From contig JACXUV010000002.1 of NCBI GenBank assembly GCA_014763715.1, positions 1-64,000 of the forward strand: a stretch of 64,000 bases of DNA, written 5' to 3'. Each line of letters opens with the position of its first letter. The stretch's first letter is position 1. The notes under the pieces are model-generated. The model saw nothing but the letters and a program-made list of their open reading frames with translations. It made no database searches and was not told the origin of the DNA. This stretch comes from Rhodobacterales bacterium. Its GTDB lineage: Bacteria > Pseudomonadota > Alphaproteobacteria > Caulobacterales > Hyphomonadaceae. The translations under genes and the position numbers were made by a program. Below are positions 17,172 through 24,653 of the stretch, one piece after another.

Positions 17172-17471
17172 TCAGCCGGGCCGGGGCCGCGGGAACGACA
17201 CCGCAAAGCCATTCTCGATAAAGCCCTCATCGGGCTGGTTATGCGGCGAGCCAGCCTCTTCGTAATAGTCGAGTGCAGGATAGCGCGCGCGGATTTCAGC
17301 TTTCAGCTCTGCCGTCAGCCCACCTTCCATGTGCGCCACCAGCGCTTTCGACCATTCGGCAAGCGACGTGACCCGGTTGCCCGCTTCGATGGCTCTGCAA
17401 ATCACCCACCGGATCGTTTCCGATCCGACGGGCGACAAGTCCACCGGGGCCTCCGGGTCATGCCATTCCAT
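17172..17471 (-). CDS. Protein of unknown function
   Basis: A 99-residue soluble protein, acidic at the N terminus (EWHDPEAPVDLSP) and helical in the middle (ETIRWVICRAIEAGNRV and TAELKAEIRARYPAL). I do not recognise the family. It is 9 bases downstream of the RidA-like lipoprotein gene on the same strand, which makes a common transcript likely. Confidence 0.55.
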   Translation of the reverse strand: MEWHDPEAPVDLSPVGSETIRWVICRAIEAGNRVTSLAEWSKALVAHMEGGLTAELKAEIRARYPALDYYEEAGSPHNQPDEGFIENGFAVSFPRPRPG

Positions 17472-17480
17472 TACGGCCCC

Positions 17481-17972
17481 TTACGGCTTGACGGCCAGGC
17501 ACTCGATCTCAAGCGCGGCGCCGAGGGCAAGGCCGTTCGCACCGAAGGTGGAACGAGCCGGTTTCGGCTCCGGCAGCGCTGCAGTGTAAGCCGCGTTCAT
17601 CTCGCCGAAATCGCTCATGTCGCCCAGAAAGACCGAACATTTCACGATGTCGCCAAGGTCCGCATCGAACTCGCCCAGCGTGCGTTCGATGTTCTCGAAG
17701 ATCTGCGTCGTCTCCGGGCCGACACCACCAGGCGCCAGCTCATTGGTCGCCGGGTCGATGCCCAGCTCGCCGGACAGATAGATCGTGTTGCCAACCTTCA
17801 CCGCCTTGGAGAATGGCAGGCTCATGCCCGCCTTGGCGACGCCGACATAATGCTCGATCTCTGTCGAGGGCGCGACGGTCACATCCTTCACATCGGCCAC
17901 CACACAGCCGCTGAGAACCGTTGCCGCGACTGCCACGGCGGCAAACCCGCCCATTCTGAACATGCGTTTCAT
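17481..17972 (-). CDS. Lipoprotein with RidA/YjgF domain
   Basis: A 163-residue protein. The N terminus MKRMFRMGGF, a hydrophobic run and the lipobox LSGC (Cys about residue 22) mark a lipoprotein. The mature part is a RidA domain: LPFSKAVKVGNTIYLSGELG, then QIFENIERTLGEFDADLGDIVKCSVFL and a C-terminal ALEIECLAV. RidA hydrolyses reactive enamines/imines in the cytoplasm. Here the Arg that binds substrate carboxylate in RidA (before VEIEA) is replaced by Ala, so classical deaminase activity is unlikely. ATG at 17972 is chosen for its GGAAAG; a longer in-frame start at 18002 would spoil the signal. Confidence 0.82.
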   Translation of the reverse strand: MKRMFRMGGFAAVAVAATVLSGCVVADVKDVTVAPSTEIEHYVGVAKAGMSLPFSKAVKVGNTIYLSGELGIDPATNELAPGGVGPETTQIFENIERTLGEFDADLGDIVKCSVFLGDMSDFGEMNAAYTAALPEPKPARSTFGANGLALGAALEIECLAVKP

Positions 17973-17989
17973 ACAAGTCTTTCCTATTG

Positions 17990-18304
17990 TCAGTGAATCC
18001 ATTTCGGACGGTCTTCCCCGTCCACTTCTTCCTCGCCCTCTAAATAGGACGTAAACTGAACATCGTAACCGTAAGGTTCGTCTTCCTCCGGCTCTTCCGG
18101 GCTGGTGACGAAGACCTGCAGTTCGCCATCCGGGCGGAAGCCGAGGCTCTGCCCGATCTCGACGATCATGTCGGCGGCCTCTTCGGCATCCTTGGCCCAG
18201 GCCTTCATGGCCATGATATAGCGGCCGCGTTCGGTCTCGAACTCAAGGTTCGGCTCGAAGACCTCTCCATCGGCGAGCAATGTGAAGTGGGTAAAACCTG
18301 TCAT
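17990..18304 (-). CDS. Small acidic protein of unknown function
   Basis: A 104-residue acidic protein starting TGFTHFTLLADGEVFEPN, with a glutamate-rich C-terminal third (SPEEPEEDEPYGYDV and EGEEEVDGED) and the tail WIH. No known family is evident. ATG at 18304 is used rather than an upstream in-frame start because conserved-looking sequence begins here. It lies between two other unknown genes on the same strand. Confidence 0.55.
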   Translation of the reverse strand: MTGFTHFTLLADGEVFEPNLEFETERGRYIMAMKAWAKDAEEAADMIVEIGQSLGFRPDGELQVFVTSPEEPEEDEPYGYDVQFTSYLEGEEEVDGEDRPKWIH

Positions 18305-18372
18305 GGGCCTGGCGCCCTTTCCGGCATCAGCTTGCGTGCAGACTACACGCAGTTGCGCCCGCGCGAAACCGT

Positions 18373-18720
18373 TCACCAGTCCGGCGGATCGATGTCCATG
18401 ATGTCAGCCCGGCGGAAGGTCACCTCTGCCCCCCATTTCAGCTGCGGCATGTCATCCGGGTCCTGCTTCACACAGCCGGTCAACCGCTCGCCGTCAATGC
18501 CGGTCACCTCAACGCGCAGAATTTCCCAATAATAGATACGTCCGCGCGGCCAGCCCTTGAAGGCGAGGCTCACGAAGTCGCCCGGCTTCAGCGCGGCGAG
18601 CCCTGCTTCGGAGGGCGGGTCCCAAGTGTCGGAGGGCTCGGGCTCGCTCAGCGGGTCAACGATCCACCAGCGGCCGAAGCGGCGCCGGAATGCATCGTAG
18701 AGGTCTTCCCTACATCCCAT
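18373..18720 (-). CDS. Uncharacterised protein, possibly DUF2314-like
   Basis: A 115-residue protein. The part from about residue 45 (LKPGDFVSLAFKGWPRGRIYYWEI) to about 108 (GERLTGCVKQDPDDMPQLKWG then VTFRRADIMDID) resembles the YegJ/DUF2314 pattern of a small beta barrel that ends with an x-F-x-x-x-I-x-D motif. This similarity was recognised by eye and needs a profile search. The N terminus is basic and aromatic-rich (DAFRRRFGRWWIVD). There is no signal peptide. Confidence 0.55.
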   Translation of the reverse strand: MGCREDLYDAFRRRFGRWWIVDPLSEPEPSDTWDPPSEAGLAALKPGDFVSLAFKGWPRGRIYYWEILRVEVTGIDGERLTGCVKQDPDDMPQLKWGAEVTFRRADIMDIDPPDW

Positions 18721-18741
18721 TCCGGCGCCTTTCAGGTCAGT

Positions 18742-19119
18742 TTAGCCGCGGCACATGGCGCAGATCTTGTTGCCGTCAGGGTCGCGCAGGTAAGCGAGGT
18801 AGAGGCGCATGCCGCCACCTTCACGCCAGCCGGGCGGGTCCTCAATCGGCTGGCCACCAGCCGCGACGCCCGCTGCGTGCCAGGCGTCGGCCTGTTCCGG
18901 GTTTTCAGCCGCAAAACCAATCGTACCGCCATTTGCGTGCGTCGCCGGCTCGCCGTCAATCGGCGGGGTCACCAGGAAAGTGCCGCCATTGTGCAGATAG
19001 ATCAGACGGCCTTTCGGGTCCGTGATCGCCTCGCGGCCGCCAATGGCCGTAAACAGGGCATCGTAGAATGCCTTGGATTTCGCAAGGTCGTTGGTGCCGA
19101 CCATGACGTGACTGAACAT
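18742..19119 (-). CDS. VOC (glyoxalase/bleomycin-resistance) family protein
   Basis: A 125-residue single-domain member of the vicinal oxygen chelate superfamily. It opens with the metal-binding His strand MFSHVMVGTNDLAKSKAFYDAL. The other characteristic parts are NGGTIGFAAENPEQADAWHAAG and a C-terminal RLYLAYLRDPDGNKICAMC, where the D-P-D-G-N turn is typical. Members are lyases, dioxygenases or binding proteins; the substrate is unknown. Confidence 0.88.
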   Translation of the reverse strand: MFSHVMVGTNDLAKSKAFYDALFTAIGGREAITDPKGRLIYLHNGGTFLVTPPIDGEPATHANGGTIGFAAENPEQADAWHAAGVAAGGQPIEDPPGWREGGGMRLYLAYLRDPDGNKICAMCRG

Positions 19120-19218
19120 GTGTGTTTCCTCCTGATGGATGGGGAATTAGTGCCCCAGCCATCACGCCAATGCCAGAGGGTTTCCAGCCTCCCGCTGCGT
19201 CAGGTCCCTGTTTTGTGA

Positions 19219-19749
19219 TCAGCTGGAAGCAGCGCCCGCCAGCAAAGGCAGGAGATGGCTCATATAGTCCGCCTTGCCGATGGCCAGCCCTTCGGCCCGC
19301 AGGATGTCGTAGGCGGTCACAAGGTGGAAATAGAGGTTCGGCGTCAGCCACTCGTCGATATAGTCCTGCCCGGAAATCTTGAGCGTCGGGAAACCCGGGA
19401 TTTCCAGCGTGGTCTGCCCGGTCACGAAATCATCCGACGTGCCGGCCTGCGCCTCGACCCGCGCGATGGTCTCAGCGACCAGGGCCTTCAGGTCGGCAAA
19501 GCTTGCCTTGTCGGCCTCGAACTCCTTCACGGGCGTGCCGTTCAGCTTGCCCAGCAGGAGCTCTGCCTGACGGCAGGTAAACCAGACCTGATAGGGAAAG
19601 GCGTGCATGTCCGGCGCCAGACGCGCCGTCAGAAGCGCCCCCTTCTCCGGATCATCCGGAAACAACTCCGCCTCAGCCTTCCCGAGAATGCCCTGGAGCG
19701 TTACCAGACGTGTACGGTAAATGTTGAGAGTGCGCTTGATGATGCTCAT
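19219..19749 (-). CDS. DUF1993 family protein
   Basis: A 176-residue helical protein matching DUF1993. It has LLTARLAPDMHAFPYQVWF, then CRQAELLLGKLNG, a GFPTLKISGQDYIDEWLTPNLYFHLVTAYDILR segment with the family's conserved P-N-F-x-H-x-x-x-A-Y-x-I-L-R pattern, and a variable C terminus. DUF1993 belongs to the DinB/YfiT-like four-helix proteins and may bind metal through His. The function is unknown. Confidence 0.85.
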   Translation of the reverse strand: MSIIKRTLNIYRTRLVTLQGILGKAEAELFPDDPEKGALLTARLAPDMHAFPYQVWFTCRQAELLLGKLNGTPVKEFEADKASFADLKALVAETIARVEAQAGTSDDFVTGQTTLEIPGFPTLKISGQDYIDEWLTPNLYFHLVTAYDILRAEGLAIGKADYMSHLLPLLAGAASS

Positions 19750-19876
19750 GTGTTTCTTCCCTTCAGTCCGGTCTCAGCGGTGCCTCACATCAAATGTGGT
19801 CCACACTCGAGAACCGCAAGCGCCGCATTCCCATAAAATTATGCCGCGCCCCGTGCAAAGAAAAAACGAGCCCATA

Positions 19877-19902
19877 GGGATACCTGCCTTCGCAGGTATC
19901 CC
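19877..19902. repeat. Palindromic intergenic element, perfect 11-pair hairpin
   Basis: Arms 19877-19887 and 19892-19902 pair perfectly around a CTTC loop. It lies in the gap downstream of the convergent frmA side (frmA stop at 19930). On the minus strand a T-rich stretch (GTTTTTTC) follows about 12 bases beyond, so it may also serve as the frmA terminator. The form is like short REP-type palindromes common between alphaproteobacterial genes. Confidence 0.6.
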
Positions 19903-19929
19903 GGAAGAGCATACCTCGGCACTCCGGCC

Positions 19930-21036
19930 TTAGTAGACCACGACGCTACGGATACTCTCACCTGCGTGCATCAGGTCGAAGGCATCGTTGATTTTTTCCA
20001 GCGGCATGACATGGGTAATCATCGGGTCGATCTGGATCTTGCCGTTCATGTACCAGTCGACAATCTTCGGCACATCGGTGCGGCCCTTGGCGCCGCCAAA
20101 AGCCGTGCCGCGCCAGTTGCGGCCCGTCACCAGCTGGAACGGACGTGTGCTGATTTCCTTACCGGCTTCCGCAACGCCGATGATGACAGACGTGCCCCAG
20201 CCGCGATGGCAGCATTCCAGCGCCTGGCGCATCACATCCGTGTTGCCCGTGCAGTCGAAGGAATAATCCGCGCCGCCATCGGTCAGCTCCACAAGGTGGG
20301 CGACCACGTCTTTCGTCTCACGCGGGTTCACGAAATGGGTCATGCCGAATTTCTCGCCCCACTCCTTCTTGGAATTGTTGATGTCGACGCCGACGATCTT
20401 GTCCGCGCCCGCCATCTTCGCGCCCTGGATCACGTTGAGGCCGATCCCGCCCAGGCCGAACACGACGACATTGTCGCCCACCTGAACCTTCGCCGTGTTC
20501 ACAACGGCGCCGACGCCGGTCGTCACGCCGCAGCCGACATAGCAGGCCTTGTCGAACGGTGCGTCCTCGCGGATTTTCGCAACGGCGATCTCCGGCAGCA
20601 CGGTGAAGTTCGAGAAGGTCGAGCAGCCCATGTAATGATAGATCGTCTGGCCCTTGTAGGAGAAGCGGCTGGTGCCGTCCGGCATCAGGCCCTTGCCCTG
20701 CGTGGCGCGGATCGCAGTGCAGAGGTTGGTCTTGCCCGAGAGACAGCTTTTGCACTGGCGGCATTCCGGCGTGTAGAGCGGGATGACATGGTCGCCCGGC
20801 TTCACACTGGTCACGCCCGCGCCGACTTCCCGCACAATGCCCGCGCCTTCATGGCCCAGCACGCTCGGGAAGATGCCTTCGCTGTCCAGCCCGTCCAGCG
20901 TGTAGGCGTCCGTGTGGCAGATGCCCGTCGCCATGATCTCGACCAGAACTTCGCCGGCCTTCGGGCCTTCCAGGTCAAGCTCGACGATTTCGAGCGGTTT
21001 CTTGGCTTCGAAGGCAACAGCGGCGCGGGTTTTCAT
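19930..21036 (-). CDS. frmA: S-(hydroxymethyl)glutathione dehydrogenase / class III alcohol dehydrogenase
   Basis: A zinc- and NAD-dependent enzyme that oxidises the formaldehyde-glutathione adduct to S-formylglutathione. Its 368 residues fit the family. Catalytic zinc ligands appear in [12 protein letters not shown] and GHEGAGIV. The structural zinc site is [33 protein letters not shown] binds NAD, and [10 protein letters not shown] plus [12 protein letters not shown] are class III signatures. The next pathway enzyme is encoded at 14586-15431. A LysR-type regulator is divergent, 93 bases away. Confidence 0.96.
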   Translation of the reverse strand: MKTRAAVAFEAKKPLEIVELDLEGPKAGEVLVEIMATGICHTDAYTLDGLDSEGIFPSVLGHEGAGIVREVGAGVTSVKPGDHVIPLYTPECRQCKSCLSGKTNLCTAIRATQGKGLMPDGTSRFSYKGQTIYHYMGCSTFSNFTVLPEIAVAKIREDAPFDKACYVGCGVTTGVGAVVNTAKVQVGDNVVVFGLGGIGLNVIQGAKMAGADKIVGVDINNSKKEWGEKFGMTHFVNPRETKDVVAHLVELTDGGADYSFDCTGNTDVMRQALECCHRGWGTSVIIGVAEAGKEISTRPFQLVTGRNWRGTAFGGAKGRTDVPKIVDWYMNGKIQIDPMITHVMPLEKINDAFDLMHAGESIRSVVVY

Positions 21037-21102
21037 CGGGGAACTCCATAATGTCTGGGTGCCATACTACTCTTGCGCTTACGGCGTTAAAGTAGGTAAT
21101 CC

Positions 21103-21117
21103 GCAATTCATTGTTGC
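21103..21117. promoter_or_regulatory. Inverted repeat between frmA and the LysR gene, possible operator
   Basis: GCAA-N7-TTGC lies 12 bases before the LysR-type gene start, within the 93-base divergent spacer. LysR proteins typically bind an interrupted dyad in such spacers and often control the divergent gene. The dyad is short and the T-N11-A form is not exact, so this is only a candidate. Confidence 0.25.
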
Positions 21118-21129
21118 AGGACAGGGATA

Positions 21130-22038
21130 ATGCGAAGCGATTGGGACGGGATTGAAGAGTTTGTCGCTGTGGCGACCTCCATGGGATTCAAACCGGCGGC
21201 ACAGGCGCTTGATGTTTCCACCTCCCATGTCAGCCGCGCCGTCACCCGGCTGGAGAATGCCATCGGCGCTCCGCTCTTCTACCGGACGACCCGGAAAGTC
21301 TCGCTCACGGATACTGGCCGGACGGTGCTCGCCCAATGCCGGCAGCTCATCCAGTCACGCGACGAATTGTTCGCCAATGTCAGCGGCGAAACAGCCCCTC
21401 AGGGGGAAATCAAGATCACCTGCTCCACCCTGCTGGGCGAACGATATATCTCCCCCATCGTCCGGGGCTTCTGCCAGGAGTTTCCCAGGGTCGAGGTGAC
21501 GATGGATCTTTCCAACCGGCTGGTGGACCTGATTTCCGAGGGCTTCGACCTTGCCATCCGCACGGGCCAGCTTGAGGATTCCCGGCTGGTCGGCACCCGC
21601 GTTGCCACACGCCAGTTCGTGGTCTGCGCCTCTCCCGCTTATCTCACAGCACACGGCCATCCCGGGAAGCTGGAGGAGCTGAAAGCCCACAATTGCCTGA
21701 TCGGCTCTTCCGCCAACTGGGCGTTCACGCAGAATGGGCGGCACGAAACACTCCGTCCACGAGGCAATTGGCGCTGCAACTCAGCCGCCTCCGTGCTGGA
21801 CGGCCTCCTCGCCGGAATCGGGATCGGCCAACTGCCGCTTTTCTACGTTCTGCCCTATCTGCAAAATGGCACGCTCATCGAATTGTTCGAGGACCATCGC
21901 CCGGAACCGGAGCCGATCTGGGCCGTTTATCCGCAAGCGAGGCACCTGCAGCCCAAAGTCAGTCTCCTCATCGAGCGTATCCGCGCCCAGCTGCAACCGG
22001 CCTTTACCGCGCCCCTCCCGCACCATTTGCAGATCTGA
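21130..22038 (+). CDS. LysR-family transcriptional regulator
   Basis: A 302-residue regulator. The N-terminal winged HTH is clear (GIEEFVAVATSMGFKPAAQALDVSTSHVSRAVTRLENAIG then LFYRTTRKVSLTDTG). The rest is the co-inducer domain with typical GEIKITCSTLLGERYI and SEGFDLAIRTGQLEDS. Its branch, with a truncated C-terminal RHLQPKVSLLIERI, is like DsdC/AphB-type single regulators. It is transcribed divergently from frmA, and so may control formaldehyde oxidation; this is inferred from position only. Confidence 0.92.
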   Translation: MRSDWDGIEEFVAVATSMGFKPAAQALDVSTSHVSRAVTRLENAIGAPLFYRTTRKVSLTDTGRTVLAQCRQLIQSRDELFANVSGETAPQGEIKITCSTLLGERYISPIVRGFCQEFPRVEVTMDLSNRLVDLISEGFDLAIRTGQLEDSRLVGTRVATRQFVVCASPAYLTAHGHPGKLEELKAHNCLIGSSANWAFTQNGRHETLRPRGNWRCNSAASVLDGLLAGIGIGQLPLFYVLPYLQNGTLIELFEDHRPEPEPIWAVYPQARHLQPKVSLLIERIRAQLQPAFTAPLPHHLQI

Positions 22039-22096
22039 CGATCTGCCACGAACGCACAGGGCTCGCGTCTTGTGATTTTACGCCTATAAGAGCGCC

Positions 22097-22933
22097 ATGA
22101 CTGAGCCGATGCCCGATTCCTTCTCCGTTGCCATTGCTGGCGTTGCCGGCCGCATGGGCCGCCAGCTGGCCGCTGTGTCCCACCGCCACGGGCTGACCGT
22201 TGCGGGCGGTACGGAAGTCGCCGGCTCGCCGCATCTCGACACCGACATCGGCGATCTGGCAGGCATCCCGAACCTCGGCGTCAAGCCCTCCTCCGACCCG
22301 GTCGTTGCCGCGGCCAAGGCCGATGTCTGGTTCGACTTCACCCGCCCCGCTGCCACGCTCGCGGCGCTGGAAGCGTTGAAACACACGCCTGTACGTGTTG
22401 CGATCATTGGCACAACAGGCTTCTCCCCGGCAGAGGAAAAAGCGCTGCAAACCGCCGCGCGCGATCTCGTTATCGTCAAGTCCGGCAGCTTCGCCCTCGG
22501 CATCAAGCTGCTGGAAACGCTGGTCCGCCGCGCCGCTGCCAGCCTCGGCCCCGACTGGGACATCGAAGTACTGGAGACCCACCACAACAAGAAGGTGGAC
22601 GCGCCATCCGGCACCGCGCTGATGCTGGGCGAAGCCGCCGCCGAAGGCCGTGGCTGCACGCTCAATACGCTGCGCACCGGGCCTTATGATGGCCCGGATG
22701 CAGCCCGCGAGCCGGGCAAGATCGGCTTTTCCGTCCGCCGCATGGGCGGCGTGATCGGCGAACATTCGGTCAGCTTCGGCTCCGATACGGAGATCGTCAC
22801 ACTCAGCCACACCTCGCTGGACCGGGCGATGTTTGCTGAAGGCGCACTCAAGGCCGCGATCTGGGCCCTTGCCCGGAAGCCGGGCCTTTACAGCATGGAT
22901 GACGTGCTGGGGCTTTCAGGCAACGGCGCCTGA
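22097..22933 (+). CDS. dapB: 4-hydroxy-tetrahydrodipicolinate reductase
   Basis: An enzyme of the lysine/diaminopimelate pathway that reduces HTPA to tetrahydrodipicolinate with NAD(P)H. At 278 residues it fits. Seen are the nucleotide-binding VAIAGVAGRMGRQL, FTRPAAT and GTTGFS, and the catalytic ETHHNKKVDAPSGTAL with the His pair and Lys. The C-terminal AAIWALARKPGLYSMDDVLGL is typical. Alphaproteobacteria often have dapB at varied sites. Here it precedes PTS genes by 92 bases. Confidence 0.96.
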   Translation: MTEPMPDSFSVAIAGVAGRMGRQLAAVSHRHGLTVAGGTEVAGSPHLDTDIGDLAGIPNLGVKPSSDPVVAAAKADVWFDFTRPAATLAALEALKHTPVRVAIIGTTGFSPAEEKALQTAARDLVIVKSGSFALGIKLLETLVRRAAASLGPDWDIEVLETHHNKKVDAPSGTALMLGEAAAEGRGCTLNTLRTGPYDGPDAAREPGKIGFSVRRMGGVIGEHSVSFGSDTEIVTLSHTSLDRAMFAEGALKAAIWALARKPGLYSMDDVLGLSGNGA

Positions 22934-23025
22934 CAAAGCCGCACACCGCACAGCTGAATCCGGGTTGACGGCCATCCTCCCCATGGCAGCATGACAAGTT
23001 CGTCATCTTACCTGAAAGGGGCCGC

Positions 23026-23430
23026 ATGATCGGCATCGTCGTCGTTAGCCACGGCAAGCTCTCGAAGGAACTGGTCTCCGCGACGGAACACGTCGTCGGG
23101 GAACAGGCACGATTCAAGTCGATTTCCATCGAGGCCGAAGACGATATCGAAGCCCGCCGCGAACAGATCCGCGACACAGCCAAGGCCTGCGATGTCGGCC
23201 TTGGCGTCATCATCCTGACAGACATGTTTGGCGGCACACCGTCGAACCTCGCCATGTCGATCATGAATTCGGGGAATATCGAGGTAATCTCTGGCGTGAA
23301 CCTGCCCATGCTGATCAAGCTGGCCGAAGTCCGCGACGAACTCCCGCTCGGCGAAGCTGCCCGCACCGCTGCAGAGGCAGGGCGGCGTTACATCAACATC
23401 GCCTCCGAACTCCTCGCAAAATCCAACTGA
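23026..23430 (+). CDS. PTS EIIA component, mannose type (PtsM-like)
   Basis: A 134-residue phosphotransferase protein of the EIIA-Man fold. The phosphorylated His is in the first strand, IGIVVVSHGKLSKEL (residue 9). The domain also shows ILTDMFGGTPSNLAMSIM and VISGVNLPMLIKL. Alphaproteobacteria commonly have this stand-alone EIIA plus HPr without a sugar permease, forming a regulatory PTS. The HPr gene follows 6 bases downstream, giving an operon. No permease or HPr kinase gene is next to it. Confidence 0.92.
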   Translation: MIGIVVVSHGKLSKELVSATEHVVGEQARFKSISIEAEDDIEARREQIRDTAKACDVGLGVIILTDMFGGTPSNLAMSIMNSGNIEVISGVNLPMLIKLAEVRDELPLGEAARTAAEAGRRYINIASELLAKSN

Positions 23431-23436
23431 TCCAGA

Positions 23437-23748
23437 GTGCCTGTGCAGAACGCCGTGACCGAAGCCCGCCAAAGCGTAACCATCGTGAACCGCAAGGGCC
23501 TGCACGCGCGCGCTTCGGCAAAGCTGTCGAAACTGGCCAGCGAATATCAGTCGACCGTGGTGGTCAGCCATGAAGGCCAGGAAGCCGATGCCCGGTCGAT
23601 CATGGACCTGCTGATGCTGGTCGCCGCGCAGGGCTGCGAAGTCGAACTCGCCGCCAATGGCCCAGACGCGGCCGAGGCCGTCACCGCCATCGCCAGCCTC
23701 ATCGCCGACGGTTTCGGCGAACGCGGCGAAAGCGACGTTCTGTATTAG
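23437..23748 (+). CDS. HPr phosphocarrier protein
   Basis: A 103-residue HPr of the regulatory PTS. The active-site His lies in VNRKGLHARASAKL. The regulatory Ser site is conserved as ARSIMDLLML, suggesting control by an HPr kinase encoded elsewhere. Compared with E. coli HPr (85 residues) it has about 10 extra residues at the N terminus. The start is GTG at 23437, with GTG at 23443 as an alternative; the gene lies 6 bases after the EIIA gene. Confidence 0.92.
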   Translation: MPVQNAVTEARQSVTIVNRKGLHARASAKLSKLASEYQSTVVVSHEGQEADARSIMDLLMLVAAQGCEVELAANGPDAAEAVTAIASLIADGFGERGESDVLY

Positions 23749-23793
23749 ATTGTATGAGAATGCCGAGATTGATCTGCCTGTAGCGCAATCGAC

Positions 23794-24408
23794 CTATTCG
23801 CCATCGGCCTGTGGGCTGATCGAGGCGCTTGCATCCGCCGTCTGAGCGGGGTCGCTCTCGGCTTCCCGTACCGGAATGACATCGAGAAATTCGTCGATGA
23901 AGCCGCCGATCAGCATGGCCTGGCTGGTCACGCCAGCCTTGACGTAGATTCTGCTAAGTTGCGCGCGCACGGTTCCCATGGCGGATTCGCGCAAACGCGC
24001 GATTTCTGCCACGCCGTAACCTTTGACGGCGAAGAGCGCCACCTCACTCTCTGCTTCAGTCAGCCCCCACTCGGCAAAGCGCTGCTCGACGATTTCGGCC
24101 ATGGCGCCGCGGGCCAGGGCGACAGTCCGGTCCCTCTGCTTTGCCTCGGTGATTAGGCGCCGCAAGACCAGCACTCCCATCACCACGCCCGCACTCAGCG
24201 CGATCGCCACCAGCAACTCGAGTCCATGGTAGAAGGCGCCCGTCACCTGAACGCCAAGCGCGATGTCCAGCAATGCATCGCCAAGGAAGAATGCTGTCGC
24301 AGCCGCCTGAACGACGACGATCGAGGTTATCACGGCCAGCAGGTGTGTGCCGGAGCGGGAATCTCCCCTTCTTCGCCTAGACATGATCCTCGCCTTCCTC
24401 GCGTCCAT
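23794..24408 (-). CDS. Membrane-tethered LuxR-type transcriptional regulator
   Basis: A 204-residue protein. Two hydrophobic segments (THLLAVITSIVVVQAAATAF and LELLVAIALSAGVVMGVLVL, about residues 24-75) are followed by a coiled stretch (RRLITEAKQRDRTVALARG). A C-terminal GerE/LuxR helix-turn-helix follows (WGLTEAESEVALFAVKGYG then VAEIARLRESAMGTVRAQLSRIYVKAG). There is no receiver or autoinducer domain, so DNA binding is held at the membrane. ATG at 24408 or at 24384 (preceded by GCGAGG) are possible starts. It is divergent from the cytochrome c peroxidase gene. Confidence 0.82.
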   Translation of the reverse strand: MDARKARIMSRRRRGDSRSGTHLLAVITSIVVVQAAATAFFLGDALLDIALGVQVTGAFYHGLELLVAIALSAGVVMGVLVLRRLITEAKQRDRTVALARGAMAEIVEQRFAEWGLTEAESEVALFAVKGYGVAEIARLRESAMGTVRAQLSRIYVKAGVTSQAMLIGGFIDEFLDVIPVREAESDPAQTADASASISPQADGE

Positions 24409-24653
24409 CACAGTCCCCCGCAAGACAAGCGCCCCCCCTTGCGCCACATTTGGCAGGTCCGGGTCATGAGGCTTTCGGTGTTGACCATCCGCGCAGACAA
24501 GACATGGGCTTAAGTCATTACGCGTATGAGCCACCGTCTGAAGGCTTGTATCATGCGGTATTTCACGCCGTAAGCACCTGCTTATGACATGATCGTTGGG
24601 GCCATAGCACCTAAGGTGTAGCATTTCCGGCAATGCGGCACGGAGTCTGGACT

